A DNA stretch of 64,000 nucleotides from Bolinopsis microptera. Taxonomy: Eukaryota; Ctenophora; Tentaculata; Lobata; Bolinopsidae. Of this stretch, positions 35,811 to 47,180 are shown piece after piece. Under the pieces are notes generated by a model, which saw only the letters and a list, made by a program, of their open reading frames with translations, had not been told where the DNA came from and did not search any database. How positions within the stretch are numbered: the stretch's first letter is position 1; every line of letters starts with the position of its first letter. Where the stretch lies: NCBI RefSeq assembly GCF_026151205.1, contig NC_087072.1, positions 23,515,603-23,579,602 of the forward strand, given 5' to 3'. The position numbers were made by a program, and so were the translations under genes.

Positions 35811-38000
35811 GTGGCCCATAAGTGACTACCCACACGCAACCTCTTAATAACTAACGTAATTCGTCTCCAAATTGCACCAAAATTTCAGAGATTATAGATA
35901 TGGGTCAAACTTAGATTTCCTGAAAGTTTCGTAAGCCACGCCCAATTACAGTGGGCGTGGCGTGACACTCCCTCTTTTTCACTATTGTCTTCATAAAATG
36001 AGAACGCTTTAAGCTAAGAACTCAAAATTTTTTGCACACATTTGGCTTGATAATTGAAAACTTTTCCAAAAGTTTCAAGTTCATTGGTTAAAATATGGCT
36101 GAGTTATGACCATTTTAAAATCCATTGGATATGTGATCCGAGCACTCAGTCATTGATATTTGCACTCAATTAGTGATCTCGTCACCCAATCTGATCAAGA
36201 GTAAGGCGTTAGCGTGTATTAATGAGGTTCATTAGGCTTTGATTGGATACCGATGATGACTTTGATAGAAAGGAAAACACAAATTTTTAGGATAAATCAA
36301 TAAATGAAATCAACTAATAAAAATTCCCACTCAAAAACAATTCAATAATTTCAATTAAGATGTTCAAATTGTCGTCCCCCAGCTGCAATCACCTTGAGGC
36401 ACCGCTTCTTCACACTCCGACAAGCGTTCGTAGCAAACGCTGGGTCCATATTATGGATGATGTCGATCAGGTGGTGCTTTAGCTGCGTGATGTTTGCAAT
36501 AGGATATCTCTTATAGAGTTGGTCCTTCACCCACCCCCACAGGAAGAAGTCACACGGTGTAAGGTCAGGACTTCTAGCCGGCCAGTGTGTTCCAAGATGT
36601 TGTCCGATGGTTCTGTGGGCGAACTTGTTAGCGAGGAAATTCTGAACTGGTCGAACGATGTGAGGTCGAGCTCCATCCTGCATGAACCACCAGTCCGTGG
36701 TGAGGTAGGGGTTGTTGAAGGAGAACTGCGACCGATCAGGATAAAACTTGTTCTCCAGCAGATCCATACAGCGAACTCCGTTGACTGTCACTCTACTTCC
36801 GTTTTCTTCGTAAAAGTAAGGTCCTAGGATTCCACGAGAACTGATGGCGCACCAGATCGTGACCTTTTCAGGAAAAGCCGTTCTCTCCACCACTTCATCC
36901 GGTCTAGTAGAGCCCCAGTGAATTGCATTCTGGGAGTTGACATATCCGTTTATATGGCAGTGAGCCTCGTCGCTGTACCAGATTTTGTCCTCAAAGTAGG
37001 GATCCACATTCTGCTTGGACAGGAATGTGTTGGCGAAATCTATCCTCGATTGGAAATCACGGTCCAAAAGTTTGTGTTTCTTTGTGATTCGGTAGGCCCG
37101 GTTAGAAAGGTCTTGCTTTAGGATTCGCTGAAGGGTTGTTCTGCTGATGTCTAAGGCAGGAGCTCGTTTCCGGGTGCCAATCTTAGGTGTGTCCATCACG
37201 TCACCAACAACCATCGTGATGTTTTCTACAGTCCTCGCAGTTCGTCTTCTGCCGACTCTTCGCCGATCGTGTGCAGAAAACGTAAACTTGATCTTGTGAT
37301 GAATGTCAAAGCAGCTTTTCCGGCAAGGGGGTGGTCGGTTGAATTTCATCAGAAATTGTCATTTAATCTGAGGGTAGAACTCCCCATTTTCTTTCTTCAG
37401 GTAGACGAACAATCGTTGTTCTGCAGTAAAGGGAGGATAGTGAACCATTTTCGATGATTCAATGGATGGTTCATTCCTTTTTATTGATTGTAAGGAACCT
37501 GTGACTAACAAGCCCTGAAATGGTGACACCACCATAAATTTGTGTGATAGCGTTTTAGGTGCTGTCAGCTGTATAGGCCGGCCCATAAGCAGGCTGCAAC
37601 CAATCAAGCGGTGCATGTGAGCCAAACAGGCCATTAACCAAGTGACGAGATCACTGACTGAGTGCTCGGATCACGTATCCGATGAGTTTTGAAATGGTCA
37701 TAACTTAGCGATATTTTAACCAATGAACTTGAAACTTTGGGAAAAGTTTTCAATTATCAAGCCAAATGTGTGCAAAAAATTTTGAGTTCTTAGCTTAAAG
37801 CATTCTCATTTTATGAAGACAATAGTGAAAAAGAGGGAGTGTCACGCCACGCCCACTGTAATTGGGCGTGGCTTACGAAACTTTCAGGAAATCTAAGTTT
37901 GACCCATATCTATAATCTCTGAAATTTTGGTGCAATTTGGAGACGAATTACGTTAGTTATTAAGAGGTTGCGTGTGGGTAGTCACTTATGGGCCACCCTG
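35808..38000 (-). mobile_element. Mariner-like DNA transposon with ~350-bp TIRs
   Basis: The right end is CAGGGTGGCCCATAAGTGAC (read inward) followed outside by TA, the Tc1/mariner target. The left end lacks the outermost bases and reads AAGGGTGGCCC. The inverted ends remain similar for about 350 bp (GTGGGCGTGGCGTGAC, GATCCGAGCACTCAGTCA). It carries the transposase gene at 36351-37448. Confidence 0.9.
36351..37448 (-). pseudogene. Mariner/IS630-type transposase, one in-frame stop
   Basis: Cut-and-paste transposase, 365 codons from ATG 37448. The N-terminus (VHYPPFTAEQRLFVYL) is the usual helix-turn-helix start and runs through FNRPPPCRKS. The DDE_3 core shows IWYSDEAHCHINGYVN, WWFMQDGARPHIV and WPARSPDLTPCDFFLWGWVKD, giving three acidic positions (the last spacing is 36 or 41 depending on which Asp is used). 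A TGA at 37361-37359 interrupts the N-terminal domain; the rest is open to the normal end. The TIR on this side is intact, so the copy decayed recently. Type within the superfamily not settled. Confidence 0.88.
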
Positions 38001-39472
38001 TAGTATCGTGCAGTTAAAGTTTGCCGAAGGCAAACATCTTTGAACATTTTGCTCGTGCAAAACGCCTGGAAGCAATTTGGCAATACTAATAAAGACATAT
38101 TTGAACTATGCTTACACTATACACCATTAAAATATTCTCTAAAAATAATATAACACTAGTTCTACTAGGGTAAGGCACGTAATTTTGTCAGGGTACCTAA
38201 TTTTGTCATTTTGCTCTGAAAAACTGCCTCGGCTCGGAATTTCAGCTTGAAAGAAAAGGTTTGTGTATAAAAAGAAAGCTTAGACTTTGCTGCAACTGCT
38301 CCTACAAAGTTTAAGTTTCTAGCTCTTTTGCATCTGTGTCAAAAATGAAGGCGAAACTGTTAACCCGAAAAATAAATAAGATCCTTAAGGTTTTCTTAAG
38401 GAATTTTCAAAATTTTGATTTATTGCTATTTCAAAAGTAATTGAGCTAGCTTCATGCCATTGCATATTTCAAATATCTTCTACAGCAGAAGTATACGTAC
38501 AAATTTTCAAGTCTCTAGCGCAATTATTGTTCAAGTTACAGAGGGTGACAAAATTAGGTTCGATTTTGCCAAAAGTACCTAATTTTGTCAAAAAAATCGA
38601 CCTTTCTCAAATTTCTTGTAAATCACAGATTGTGTTGAAAATGGCCTTATACAACTATTCTGAAGTTTTTTTGCCCATAGGATATGTATAAGGCACTTAT
38701 AATAGCATAACACTTATAATAACACATATTTTCGCCGAGAAATATACTGTAATTCTGGGTTTTAAAGAGCTATTGGTAAATATAGTTTCGTGAATCAGTA
38801 ACCAATATTGATTCATGCTTCATAGAAAGTTTATACTTCTAACTTTTTCTAAAATGTATCCGTTTCCAAACACAGGAATATATTTTTAGCATATGTACTA
38901 TTTTCTAAGATTAGATACCCAAAAAGTTTCATCTTTTCAACAAGCTACAAAACTATGAAAACATCATATCTTTGGGATTTTTGAGGTCAATGTTGGTAAA
39001 AAAGCGCTCGAATGATGCATCCAGGTAGTCTAAAATACCGAGAAACGGTTACTTTTTGCACAATCTTCAAGTGACAAAATTAGGTTCGGGGTGACAAAAT
39101 TAAGTAAAGTCACCTAATTTTGTAATTTTTTCAAAATAATTTTTTTGAACATCTTCAACCCCAGCAAATTCGATCATTTTTGTGTTAGAACTTGCCTAGA
39201 CTGTCTACTATAACATGGTGGAGGTTTCATCTAAATCGGAATTTCAGACGAGGTTAAAAACCATGGTTTATATCAGGCAGTCGGAAAATTGCCAAAAAAT
39301 GACAAAATTATGTGCTTTACCCTAGTATATATGATGTTTTCAAGGGTCATTTGGCGTAAAAGTCACCGAAATTATTGCACTCAACAACATAGTTCATGAG
39401 TTATAAAAAACCCTGCCAACATGAGAAACTTGTTCCAGCCTCTAGATATTACGGTAAATCGTGTTGCCAAGG
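38001..39472. repeat. 1,472-bp direct repeat R2, with MITE 38168-39322
   Basis: Second copy of R1. Its left border is the TA that flanks the mariner-like element; its right border GTTGCCAAGG continues into ACATTGTCC, the presumed ancestral flank. The contained MITE has the same ends and TA flanks as in R1. Confidence 0.93.
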
Positions 39473-39995
39473 ACATTGTCCGACGTTGTTATAGTTCATA
39501 TTACTCAGGGGATGTAATAAAACAGTGCTAGGAAAGCCCACGTGATGTTAAGGTAAACCTAAAGTTGTCTAAGATAAAACCACTTCACGCCGAATGGCTT
39601 GTAAAAGTTAACACTGAAATGCAGGACCGGGGTAGTTTGATAAAAAAAGGTTTTCATAAAGCTAGAAACCACATATGCTTTAAGCATGGACTATTCTATG
39701 CACGAAAACCCATTTGATGAAGATAATATGTGATATTAGACACTGATCATGTACACATATTTTAACATTTTTAATGCTTAACGACTGCTTTTCTTACTTA
39801 CTGTATAAAAAATGGATTTAAAATAATTTGCTGAAATTAAAAAAACGTCAAAAAATTGAAAAAAATTCGGATTTTTGATGGTTTTGAATGCCTTCGAGCG
39901 TTCATATTGAATGCCTTCGAGCGTTCATATTATAATGTCCGTTCATAATTATGTCCGTTCATGTAATGTCCGTCCAAATAAGGTCCGATAAGGTA
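39473..39995. other. Spacer with a partial ATGTCCG MITE end
   Basis: 39473-39890: nothing recognised. 39895-39995 has two copies of GCCTTCGAGCGTTCATATT, then ATGTCCGTTCATAATT-like words ending GTCCGATAAGGTAG, the right end of the small MITE seen whole at 56275-56408. Confidence 0.5.
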
Positions 39996-40438
39996 GTATG
40001 AAGATGTACGTATATTCACCCAAGATGCGGAGTTGAGATACAGCAGCAAACTCACAGGAGCATGGATCAGAATCATCAGTTACAAACCTGACACCGTTTC
40101 GGGGCTTTAATCACAATATGTTTTTCTGTCAGGCGCCCCAGCAGTCCACCCTTCGACTACCATCTGATCCGAGAGACACTTATTAAAAAAGAACCAAAAA
40201 TGTTCACAATTTTTTGGGCGGTCATGAGCGTGAATAATTATGTCCGTAAAAAATTTGAGCCGTGAAAAACTTGTCAGTGACAATTATGTCCGATAAGGTA
40301 GTAAGATAATGAGCTATCTCGAGTTGTGTTTTTAAAATACAGCTAATTACACTGCATTCTGATTTCTGGTTGATAGCGATTCAGGGGAAGCTTCGCGGTT
40401 GATTATCTCTCAACGGATTCTGGGTATTAGGTTAGCAG

Positions 40439-40752
40439 GTTTTACATAAACCCTAATCCCAACCCTAACCCTAACCACAACCCCGAAGTTATCCATAATC
40501 TTAACCACAACCCTAACCCTAACCCGAGCCCTAAATAATCGAATTCACGTTTTACTAGCCTGTCACGTGACCAAAACGGTTTTTTGCCCATAACTCTCCA
40601 GGGAAGCATTTTAACCCTACGTCATGGGGGGTGATTCGGAATCAGCGTCCAAAAATACACCGATCTTGATCACTTTCATGCCGAAAGGGCCTTTGGCTTT
40701 TCACAAGAATTTTCTTAAAATTTGGGCCAGCGATTTAGTAGGAGCGGTTATG
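40439..40752. mobile_element. Family D element inserted in repeat E
   Basis: Flanked by GGTTAGCAG (40430-40438, 40753-40761); copy 1 has this word once. Contains CCCTAACCCTAACC telomere-like runs and the TTTTTGGACGCTGATTCC word in inverse orientation. Confidence 0.82.
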
Positions 40753-41859
40753 GGTTAGCAGCAGGTATGATGTTACCATCCCTCGAGCTATATGTTTCGT
40801 TTTATTTCACGCATTTCCTTCTTCCTGGAATTTGGATATTTTTACTTTATTCCTAGATCGAGTTTGTAGATGCTTCATTGCATTAGTTTCTATGTTTTCT
40901 GCATCCTGCACAGTCATTAAAATCTGTATGGGCTGTCTAACAAATATCTTGCTCCTAATCGCAGCGTTGAACGCAGAGTGAGCCTCCTCAGTCGTTGATC
41001 TTGATCATAACCTGATTAACTAGATCACATAATTAAATGAAAGTTTCTTACTGATTAGATCCCAACTGACTCTAACTCTAAACAAGCGACCCAGAGGGAA
41101 GAGGAACATTTATATCGTTGGTGATCTTAAGTTTGGCTTCCTGGAACACTTTAAAACCTTAGACCTGTAACATAAGTCACTAAAAATGTGACAGAATTAA
41201 TATTTTATGCCCCAACAATATAAATTTAATGCGAAAAACTGGTATTGGCTGCTATATTTCTTGTATTAATCAATTTGAACCATAATAAAAACTGTCGATG
41301 TAAACGAAAAATTATTAAACATTTACAACAAATTATGTGACGAAATTTATAACATTGCTTGCCCTATTTTGAAGTTCACCATTATACCTCTATTAGATTT
41401 CAATATTCTTTCAGAAATAATTTTACTTACTTTGAGTACTTTGATAAGAAGATTCCACAGCTGTGCCGCTTTCACTCCAAATGAGTTTTCATAGTGAGTT
41501 GCCACACAGCGCTGTGATTTGTTATTCAGTGTCGGTACGCAGTGGCTTTTATTTCATGTCGGGGCCGGGGTTGTTTTTGAACAGCATGCCAATATCATTT
41601 GGGGCCAGGCCATTGAAAATTTTCCATGTGTGTATCAAGATGTACCTTTCTCGACGTCTCTGAAATGATATGATATTGAGTTCTGAGAGACATTGCCAGT
41701 AGTCTAAACCACTGCATCCGTTAACGGTTAATGCGTCGGGTATATTGTCGTTGAACGTTTTATATATCCTCTATTATAATTATATGTCCATGCAGTCTTG
41801 GCTAGGAAAACAGAGCAGATGGAATTTTAGAACGTTGCTTTTCATAAAGCAGAGGTATC

Positions 41860-41970
41860 TTGTCATACGTTGTATGACCCGCCGCGCACGAAGTGCGCGG
41901 CTCCCCCTGTAGCGTCGAAGACTATAGTGAAGACTATAGTGAAGCGACCGTGGGGTCACCACGTGATACA
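41860..41970. mobile_element. Family B MITE with 9-bp target duplication
   Basis: 111 bp, TTGTCATACGTTGTATG to CACCACGTGATACA, flanked by AGAGGTATC on both sides. Copy 1 at about 19519 has a single AGAGGTATC. It includes a CGCGCACGAAGTGCGCG hairpin. Confidence 0.88.
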
Positions 41971-42104
41971 AGAGGTATCGGGACAATTATAGGAACTATT
42001 ATTATCATTACATTTACACTAGTATATCTTCAGGTCTGTCTTCTATAACCACGATGAAAAGAAAAGCTGGGCGAAACCATTTGAGACTGCAGAACTGGAA
42101 CACT

Positions 42105-42226
42105 TTGATTCACGATGTCAATCCTTCGCAGCTCGGTGAGGCACAGTGGTGCATCTCGCCGATCTACTGTGGTTGCGAGAAGCATTATTTGATGCGCGCG
42201 CGACCCAGTAGTGCATCGCGCTACAA
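42105..42226. mobile_element. 122-bp MITE with 9-bp target duplication
   Basis: Flanked by TGGAACACT (42096-42104, 42227-42235), single in copy 1 near 19636. Ends TTGATTCACGATG and, inward from the right, TTGTAGCGCGATG. No relation to other families in the window except the similar ends and target size of family B. Confidence 0.85.
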
Positions 42227-42360
42227 TGGAACACTCTTTATTTGAAGACAGTGGCTGCTGAGTGCTGAGCTGCATCAAATCTATCAGCATCATTGCAACT
42301 TCGATCAGGAACAGAAACAATTTCATCTCCGACAACTAACTCATGTTTTCCCTAGAGGGG

Positions 42361-42994
42361 GGGGGGGGGGGTCAAACCTTGATTACGTAATATAGGGGGG
42401 GGGGGGGGGGGGTTTTAACGGGTGATACTCGTAAAATATCTGTTCCATATATTGACGAGTCCAACTCGGCGCGCGTCCTGGTATGTTGTAAACCTACAAG
42501 GCCAGGGGGCGCTCCTACTAAATCGCTCGCCCAAATTTTAAGAAAATTCTTGTAAAAAGGCCCTCTGGGTATGAGATTGATTTTAAACAGTGTATTTTTG
42601 GACGCTGATTCCGAATCACCCCCCATGACGTAGGGTTAAAATGCTTCCCTGGAGAGTTATGGGCAAAAAACCGTTTTGGTCACGTGACAGGCTAGTAAAA
42701 CATGAATTCGATTGTTTAGGGCTCGGGTTAGGGTTTGGGTTGTTGTAAGGGTTATGGATAGCTTCGGGGTTATGGTTAGGGTTAGGGTTGCGGATTAGGG
42801 TTTATGTAAAACAGTTTTGTACGGCTGCAAAACCATAGAAACCAAAGTCACGTGAAATTTTTGCGCGATCGAATTAGTTAAAAGTCTTATTAGCCACAAG
42901 AAGAGGGGATTGGTTTTGATTACGGTTGATTACGGAGGGGGGAGGGGGGTAAAAATTGCCAAAATATTGATTACGTAATATGTGAACGACCCCT
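42361..42994. mobile_element. Composite of family C, A and D elements
   Basis: Poly-G tracts and TTGATTACGTAATAT of family C enclose a family A piece (about 42418-42500) and a family D element (about 42505-42890, with TTAGGG-like runs at 42720-42800). The right end is GTGAACGACCCC as in copy 1. The left end of family C is missing. Confidence 0.7.
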
Positions 42995-43388
42995 AAATTA
43001 TTAATAATGGACTAGCCCGGCGTGCGCTACTTCGTAGCACTTGCCTCTGGCCAAAATTTCAAAAAAAAGCGGCGCGCGCTACTAGCTTCGAAGAAATTTA
43101 GACGAGTAATTACATCCGTCAATAACTTTAAAGCGAGCGAATTAATAAAAAGAGCCTCCACCGAATAGAAAGCACATCCAATCTTATATGTATAAATTAG
43201 TTTTATAACTTTTTTGATTATGCACTAAGTTCAAAGTTGACGTTTGACATTTGAAAAACTTCGACGCGCCGCGCAAACTATCATGTATCATTATTACCTT
43301 ACCTGGGGACCTCAGGCTATTATGTTCATAAACATAATAAAGATTCGGCGGAATGACAGGCTAAGCGCCGCCCAGTAAGTCACAATTT

Positions 43389-44878
43389 CAAATTTTCATG
43401 GGTGCAATTAGATTTTAACTGTTTTGTGTACATTTGTAAGTACTGATTTCGATATTAATGGTAAGTATTTAAAAGTTAAGGTGCACAAATTTGTACTTTG
43501 TACTTCAAATCTTTATCGTTTATATTATCTTCATGATTATCAAAACTAACCCTAATCCTAATATATAAGGCATAAACAGCTCAACTATTGAATACCGTTT
43601 TACAAGCCTGTCACTTTGCACTTGCGCGGCGTCTGACAAAAATGTCCTTTGCTCATTAGTCGCCAAGAACAAAGAAATGATTTTTATGCTATATAATAGG
43701 TTTTATTCGAAATCAGCGGAAAAATACATTGGTGCAGCTTACTTTCACAATCCCATAGCTTACTCATAAAACAAAAACGTATTAGTATGTACACATAACG
43801 ATCAAAATCTAATCGCGCCCAATTCTCATTTACTACGACATGTCCACGCACTTGTGCACGACAGGGCACACAACGTGGCTGAGCGTGGGGCAAATATTAT
43901 CGTATTATTGAATTACCCTGTATAAACTTATATGCCGAAGGGAGTTTGTTCTACTAATAAATGAATCACTCTGTAAAAACGACTGCTAAATTTTAATCTA
44001 ATCAGTTAAACAAAAATTTCAGTTAAACAAAAATTTCAATTTTATGCCATTTATTTGTTATTACAGAATAATACTAAAACAAGATAAGCCGAATTTGCCT
44101 ATCGATCCCGAATATACCTAATCTGTAATTAGTTAAACCACTGGTTAATGTGCAAGCTTTTATTAAGTCACCACATATAAGGAACCTGAGTGACCTGTGC
44201 CATTTTATGCCAATTTCTCTTAAGAATTAGACTTCCCTTATTCCCTTATTCTTTCTACTTCTAGCTGTTCGAGGGGTCTAGTCAGTGGGAAGGCTGTCAA
44301 AGAAGCTCATGTGAGAGTCATTCCATTTAATCTCATTCCATCATGTGAATCTTATGATTGTTGATTCTACTAAAAGTTAAGAAAACTAAAAACCATCGCA
44401 TCAAAGGTAATTTTTCCACTTAAATTGCTCTTGAGTTGCAGGCAGCCATTCTTGCTTTCTGTATTGCGAATCTAGTGATATGGTATGATTGATGATGGAG
44501 CATTTTGATGAAAGACTCACATGTTCACAAGTTTTTTCTGCAGAGGACCCCACAATCCTACACTGGATACATCTAGTTTCTGATAAAGCTAGTTTCTGAT
44601 GGATCTAATCTCTGATGAATTGATTTTGAAGTTGTAGTCAATGGGGATCAGCTCTAGTTCAACTTAAAGATCCTTTTCACACCAAAACCCTATTGAGGCA
44701 GATTGGAACATGCATTCATTCATTACAGCTCTTGTGGGATTGTGTAATCTTGGCCTGCTTATATAACTGATAGGCTTAAGGCTGACAAAGCCTAGGGCAC
44801 AAAAGAACCTGTTGCCTAGATTTAAAAAACTAAGGATTTTGGGTGCTCTACTTGTACTAGTATCCCAAACAGGTAAAT
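43389..44878. other. AT-rich spacer
   Basis: No gene recognised. At 44264 a CTTCTAG acceptor precedes about 20 open codons containing several Cys, but no donor or homologue supports an exon. Confidence 0.35.
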
Positions 44879-45189
44879 AAATGTGGGGGGGGGGGTGTCA
44901 CGTCCGTCTATGTCCGCTTGTCTCATAGAATCCAAAAAGGACAGGACATAGGCGGACATAGGCGGACATAGGCGGACATAGACGGACATAGGCGGACATA
45001 GGCGGACATAGACGGACATAGGCGGACATAGGCGGACATTAATGGACACCTAAATTGCTAAATAAAATTTTTGCTGTTATAGGGGGATCATGTTTTTTGT
45101 CCGTTCGGTACCCTATATTTTCAAAACGGACAGAAAATAGAGCGGACAAAAACGGACAAAAATGGACAAAAACGGACAAAAATGGAAAT

Positions 45190-46920
45190 AACATTTAGAT
45201 GCTTCCTCCTCCTACTCTTCCTCCTCCTCCCCCTGGGTCTTCCTGATCTTCCTCAGTCCTCTTCCTCCTTCCCTCCTCAGTCCTCCTCCTACTCCTCCTC
45301 CTTGTCCTCAGTCCTCCTCATCAGTCCTCAACAGTCCTCCTCCTCCCCAGTCCTCCTCCTCCTCCTGAGTCCTCCTCCCCAGTCCTCCTCCTCCTCTTCA
45401 TCCTCCTCCTCTTCCTCCTCAGTCCTCAGTCCTCCTCAGTCCTCCTCCTCATCCTTCTCCTCAGTCCTCCTCCTCCTGGGTCCTCCTCCTCATCCTTCTC
45501 ATCAGTCCTCCTCCTCCCCAGTCCTCTCCCAGTCCCCCTCCTTCTCCTCCTCCTATTCAGTCCTCATCCTCCTCCTCCTCCTCCTCAGTCCTCCTTCTCA
45601 TTTCTCCTAAGTCCTCCTCCTGAGTCCTCCTCCTCTTCCTTCTGAGTCCTCCTCCTGAGTCCTCCTCCTCCTCCCTCTCAGTCATCCTCCTCAGTCATCC
45701 TCCCCAGCCATCCTCCTCAGCCATCCTCCTCAGTACTCCTCAGTCCTCCTCCTTCTCAGTCATCGTCAGTCCTCCTCCTCAGTCCTCCTCAGTCCTCCTC
45801 CTCCTCCTGGGTCCTCCTCCTCCTCCTCCTCCTGGGTCCTCCTCCTGGGTCTTCCTGATCCTCCCCAGTCCTCTTCCTCCTCCCCTCCTCAGTCCTCCTC
45901 CTACTCCTCCTCCTCGTCCTCAGTCCTCCTCATCAGTCCTCAACAGTTCTCCTCCTCCCCAGTCCTCCTCCTCCTCCTGGGGCCTTTTCCTGGGTCCTCC
46001 TCCTGGGTCCTCCTCCTCCTGGGTCCTCCTCCTCCTGGGTCCTCCTCCTCCTGGGTCCTCCTCCTCCTGGGTTCTCCTTCTCCTCCTCAGTCCTTCTCCT
46101 CCTCCTCCTCAGTCCTCTTCCTCCTCTTCCTCCTCCTCCTCCCTCTCAGTCATCCTCCTCAGCCATCCTCCTCAGCCATCCTCCTCAGTCCTCCTCCTTC
46201 TCAGTCCTCCTCCTGAGTCCTCCTCCTTCTCAGTCATCGTCAGTCCTCCTCCTCAGTCCTCCTCCTCCTCCTGGGTCCTCCTCCTCCTCCTCCTCCTGGG
46301 TCCTCCTGGGTCTTCCTGATCCTCCCCAGTCCTCTTCCTCCTCCCCTCCTCAGTCCTCCTCCTACTCCTCCTCCTCGTCCTCAGTCCTCCTCATCAGTCC
46401 TCAACAGTTCTCCTCCTCCCCAGTCCTCCTCTTCCTCCTCCTGGGGCCTTTTCCTGGGTCCTCCTCCTAGGTCCTCCTCCTCCTGGGTCCTCCTCCTGGG
46501 TCCTCCTTCTCCTCCTGGGTCTTTCTCCTCCTCCTCCTCAGTCCTCTTCCTCCTCTTCCTCCTCCTCCTCCCTCTCAGTCATCCTCCTCAGCCATCCTCC
46601 TCAGCCATCCTCCTCAGTCCTCCTCCTTCTCAGTCCTCCTCAGTCCTCCTCCTGAGTCCTCCTCCTCCTCAGTCATCTTCCTCAGTTCTCCTCCTCCTCC
46701 TCCTAGGTCCTCCTTCTGGGTCCTCCTCCTCCTCCTCCTGGGTCTTCCTGATCCTTCTCCTCCCTCTCAGTCATCCTCCTCAGTCATCCTCCTCAGTCAT
46801 CCTCCTCAGTCATCCTCCTCAGCCATCCTCCTCAGCCATCCTCCTCAGCCATCCTTCTCAGCCATCCTTCTCAGCCATCCTCCTCAGTACTCTTCAGTAC
46901 TCTTCAGTACTTTTCAGTCC
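45190..46920. repeat. 1.7-kb polypyrimidine tract, TCC/CAG minisatellite
   Basis: Built of TCCTCCTCCTCAG- and TCCTCCTGGG-type units with larger blocks repeated (for example from about 45840 and 46300). Strong strand asymmetry; can form triplex DNA. The long open stretches here are artefacts of composition. Confidence 0.95.
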
Positions 46921-46936
46921 TCAAAATGTTTGTTCG

Positions 46937-47095
46937 CTAATGTCCACCAATGTCCGCTAATGTCCACCAATGTCCATCCAAGTCCGCCAATGTCCGTCCG
47001 GGTCCGCCAATGTCCGTCCGAGTCCGCCAATGTCCGTCCGAGTCCGCCAATGTCCGTCCGAGTCCGCCAATGTCCGTCCGTGTCCGCCAATGTCC
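46937..47095. repeat. 10/20-bp TGTCCG minisatellite
   Basis: Units close to TGTCCGTCCGAGTCCGCCAA; the complement of the 10-bp GGCGGACATA array at the other end of the element. Confidence 0.92.
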
Positions 47096-47180
47096 CAAAA
47101 AACACGTCCGTTGTCTCATAGAATCCAAAAAGGACAGGACATAGGCGGACATAGACGGACATGACACCCCCCCCAAATGT

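Larger units (their letters stand above)
39996..43388 (+). repeat. Large dispersed repeat E, copy 2 (right end intact)
   Basis: Matches 17805-18480 and then 18689-20589 of copy 1, and ends GCGCCGCCCAGTAAG, the complement of copy 1's left end. Differs by four insertions described separately and a deletion near 42361. No coding sequence. Confidence 0.75.
44885..47174. mobile_element. TIR element filled with inverted minisatellites and a polypyrimidine tract
   Basis: Ends are G(n)TGTCACGTCCGTCTATGTCC at the left and the complement (GGACATAGACGGACATGACACC) at the right, flanked by AAATGT on both sides (44879-44884, 47175-47180). Inside are 10-bp GGCGGACATA units (44945-45040), CGGACAAAAA units (45120-45185), the CT tract (45190-46920) and the TGTCCG array on the other strand (46937-47095). 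The block GTCTCATAGAATCCAAAAAG occurs at both ends in the same orientation. No protein. Confidence 0.65.

Noticed and set aside
34339-39472. R1 and R2 as LTRs of a retroelement
   Set aside because: No TG...CA ends, primer site or polypurine tract; the interior is a mariner-like DNA transposon with its own TIRs, and R contains an unrelated MITE.
40445-40535. CCCTAA runs as a chromosome end or interstitial telomere fusion
   Set aside because: Short, imperfect, and inside a target-duplicated family D insertion.
45182-45610. Ser/Pro/Leu-rich open stretch of 142 codons
   Set aside because: Pure product of the TCC-rich polypyrimidine repeat; no start context, splice sites or protein-like composition.
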